Origin: Dunaliella salina
Taxonomy: Eukaryota; Chlorophyta; Chlorophyceae; Chlamydomonadales; Dunaliellaceae
Length of the DNA stretch: 15,792 bases
NCBI GenBank assembly: GCA_002284615.2
Contig: MU069954.1
Span: forward strand, 106,865-122,656
Direction: 5' to 3'
Part shown: one piece after another, positions 15,708 through 15,792 of the stretch
Position numbering within the stretch: the stretch's first letter is position 1
Layout: each line of letters starts with the position of its first letter
Translations under genes and position numbers: made by a program
The notes under the pieces: generated by a model
Told to the model about the DNA's origin: nothing
The model's database searches: none
The model's input: only the letters and a program-made list of their open reading frames with translations

Positions 15708-15710
<3 letters not shown>
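15516..15710. repeat. 112-bp minisatellite, two units
   Basis: TATGCGCCGGCATGTGTTGT at about 15517 recurs as TATGCGCCGGCTTGTGTTGT at about 15629, and ATGCGCAGGCATGTATTGTA near 15542 recurs near 15654. Each unit starts with two related ~24-base words. A related word also occurs near 15418-15450. The second unit runs into the (GT)n tract. Confidence 0.75.

Positions 15711-15792
<82 letters not shown>
15711..15792. repeat. (GT)n microsatellite at right window edge
   Basis: Forty-one uninterrupted GT units reach the last base. Read on the opposite strand it is the same (CA)n tract as at the left edge. Confidence 0.98.

Overview
This is eukaryotic nuclear DNA and mostly a transposon graveyard. 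Evidence: dinucleotide microsatellites at both ends, a Ty3/gypsy chromovirus relic, four decayed non-LTR retrotransposon (LINE) tails, GCT/CAG trinucleotide tracts, pyrimidine-rich CTGCAG stretches like splice acceptors, and no dense long ORFs or operons. A green alga such as Dunaliella would fit the balanced base composition with CAG- and TG-rich repeats, but this is a low-confidence guess.

Layout. 1-51 is a (CA)n tract. 52-2828 holds no gene I can recognise. 2829-3350 and 4164-4500 (minus strand) are two LINE ORF2 C-terminal fragments. 5385-5737 is a complete 353-bp terminal-repeat retrotransposon in miniature (TRIM), minus orientation, with 5-bp target duplications AAATA. 5743-6850 has overlapping unassigned frames. 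6850-7508 is a third LINE tail (plus). A fourth LINE tail (plus) starts near 7980, is interrupted at 8265 and resumes at 11990. The interruption, 8266-11989, is a 3724-bp Ty3/gypsy chromovirus in minus orientation with 214-bp LTRs and target duplications CACAG. 12336-13629 has no recognised gene. 13630-14871 is a Ser/Gly-rich open frame (minus), preceded in its own direction by six tandem ~110-bp units that encode a Gln-rich coiled-coil-like segment (14815-15475). Two 112-bp minisatellite units and a (GT)n tract close the window.

How the parts relate. The gypsy element keeps nearly identical LTRs (3 differences in 214), a primer-binding site and a polypurine tract. Its gag, protease and N-terminal RT are deleted right up to the primer-binding site, and the rest of pol carries stops, frameshifts and loss of the third integrase catalytic residue. 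The TRIM has no coding capacity but shares with the gypsy element the LTR end bases, the first ten bases of the primer-binding site, the polypurine tract and part of the adjacent sequence. The simplest reading is a family of non-autonomous elements moved in trans by an intact relative elsewhere in the genome. No convincing complete cellular gene lies in the window; the Ser/Gly-rich frame with its upstream repeat array is the best candidate for one.
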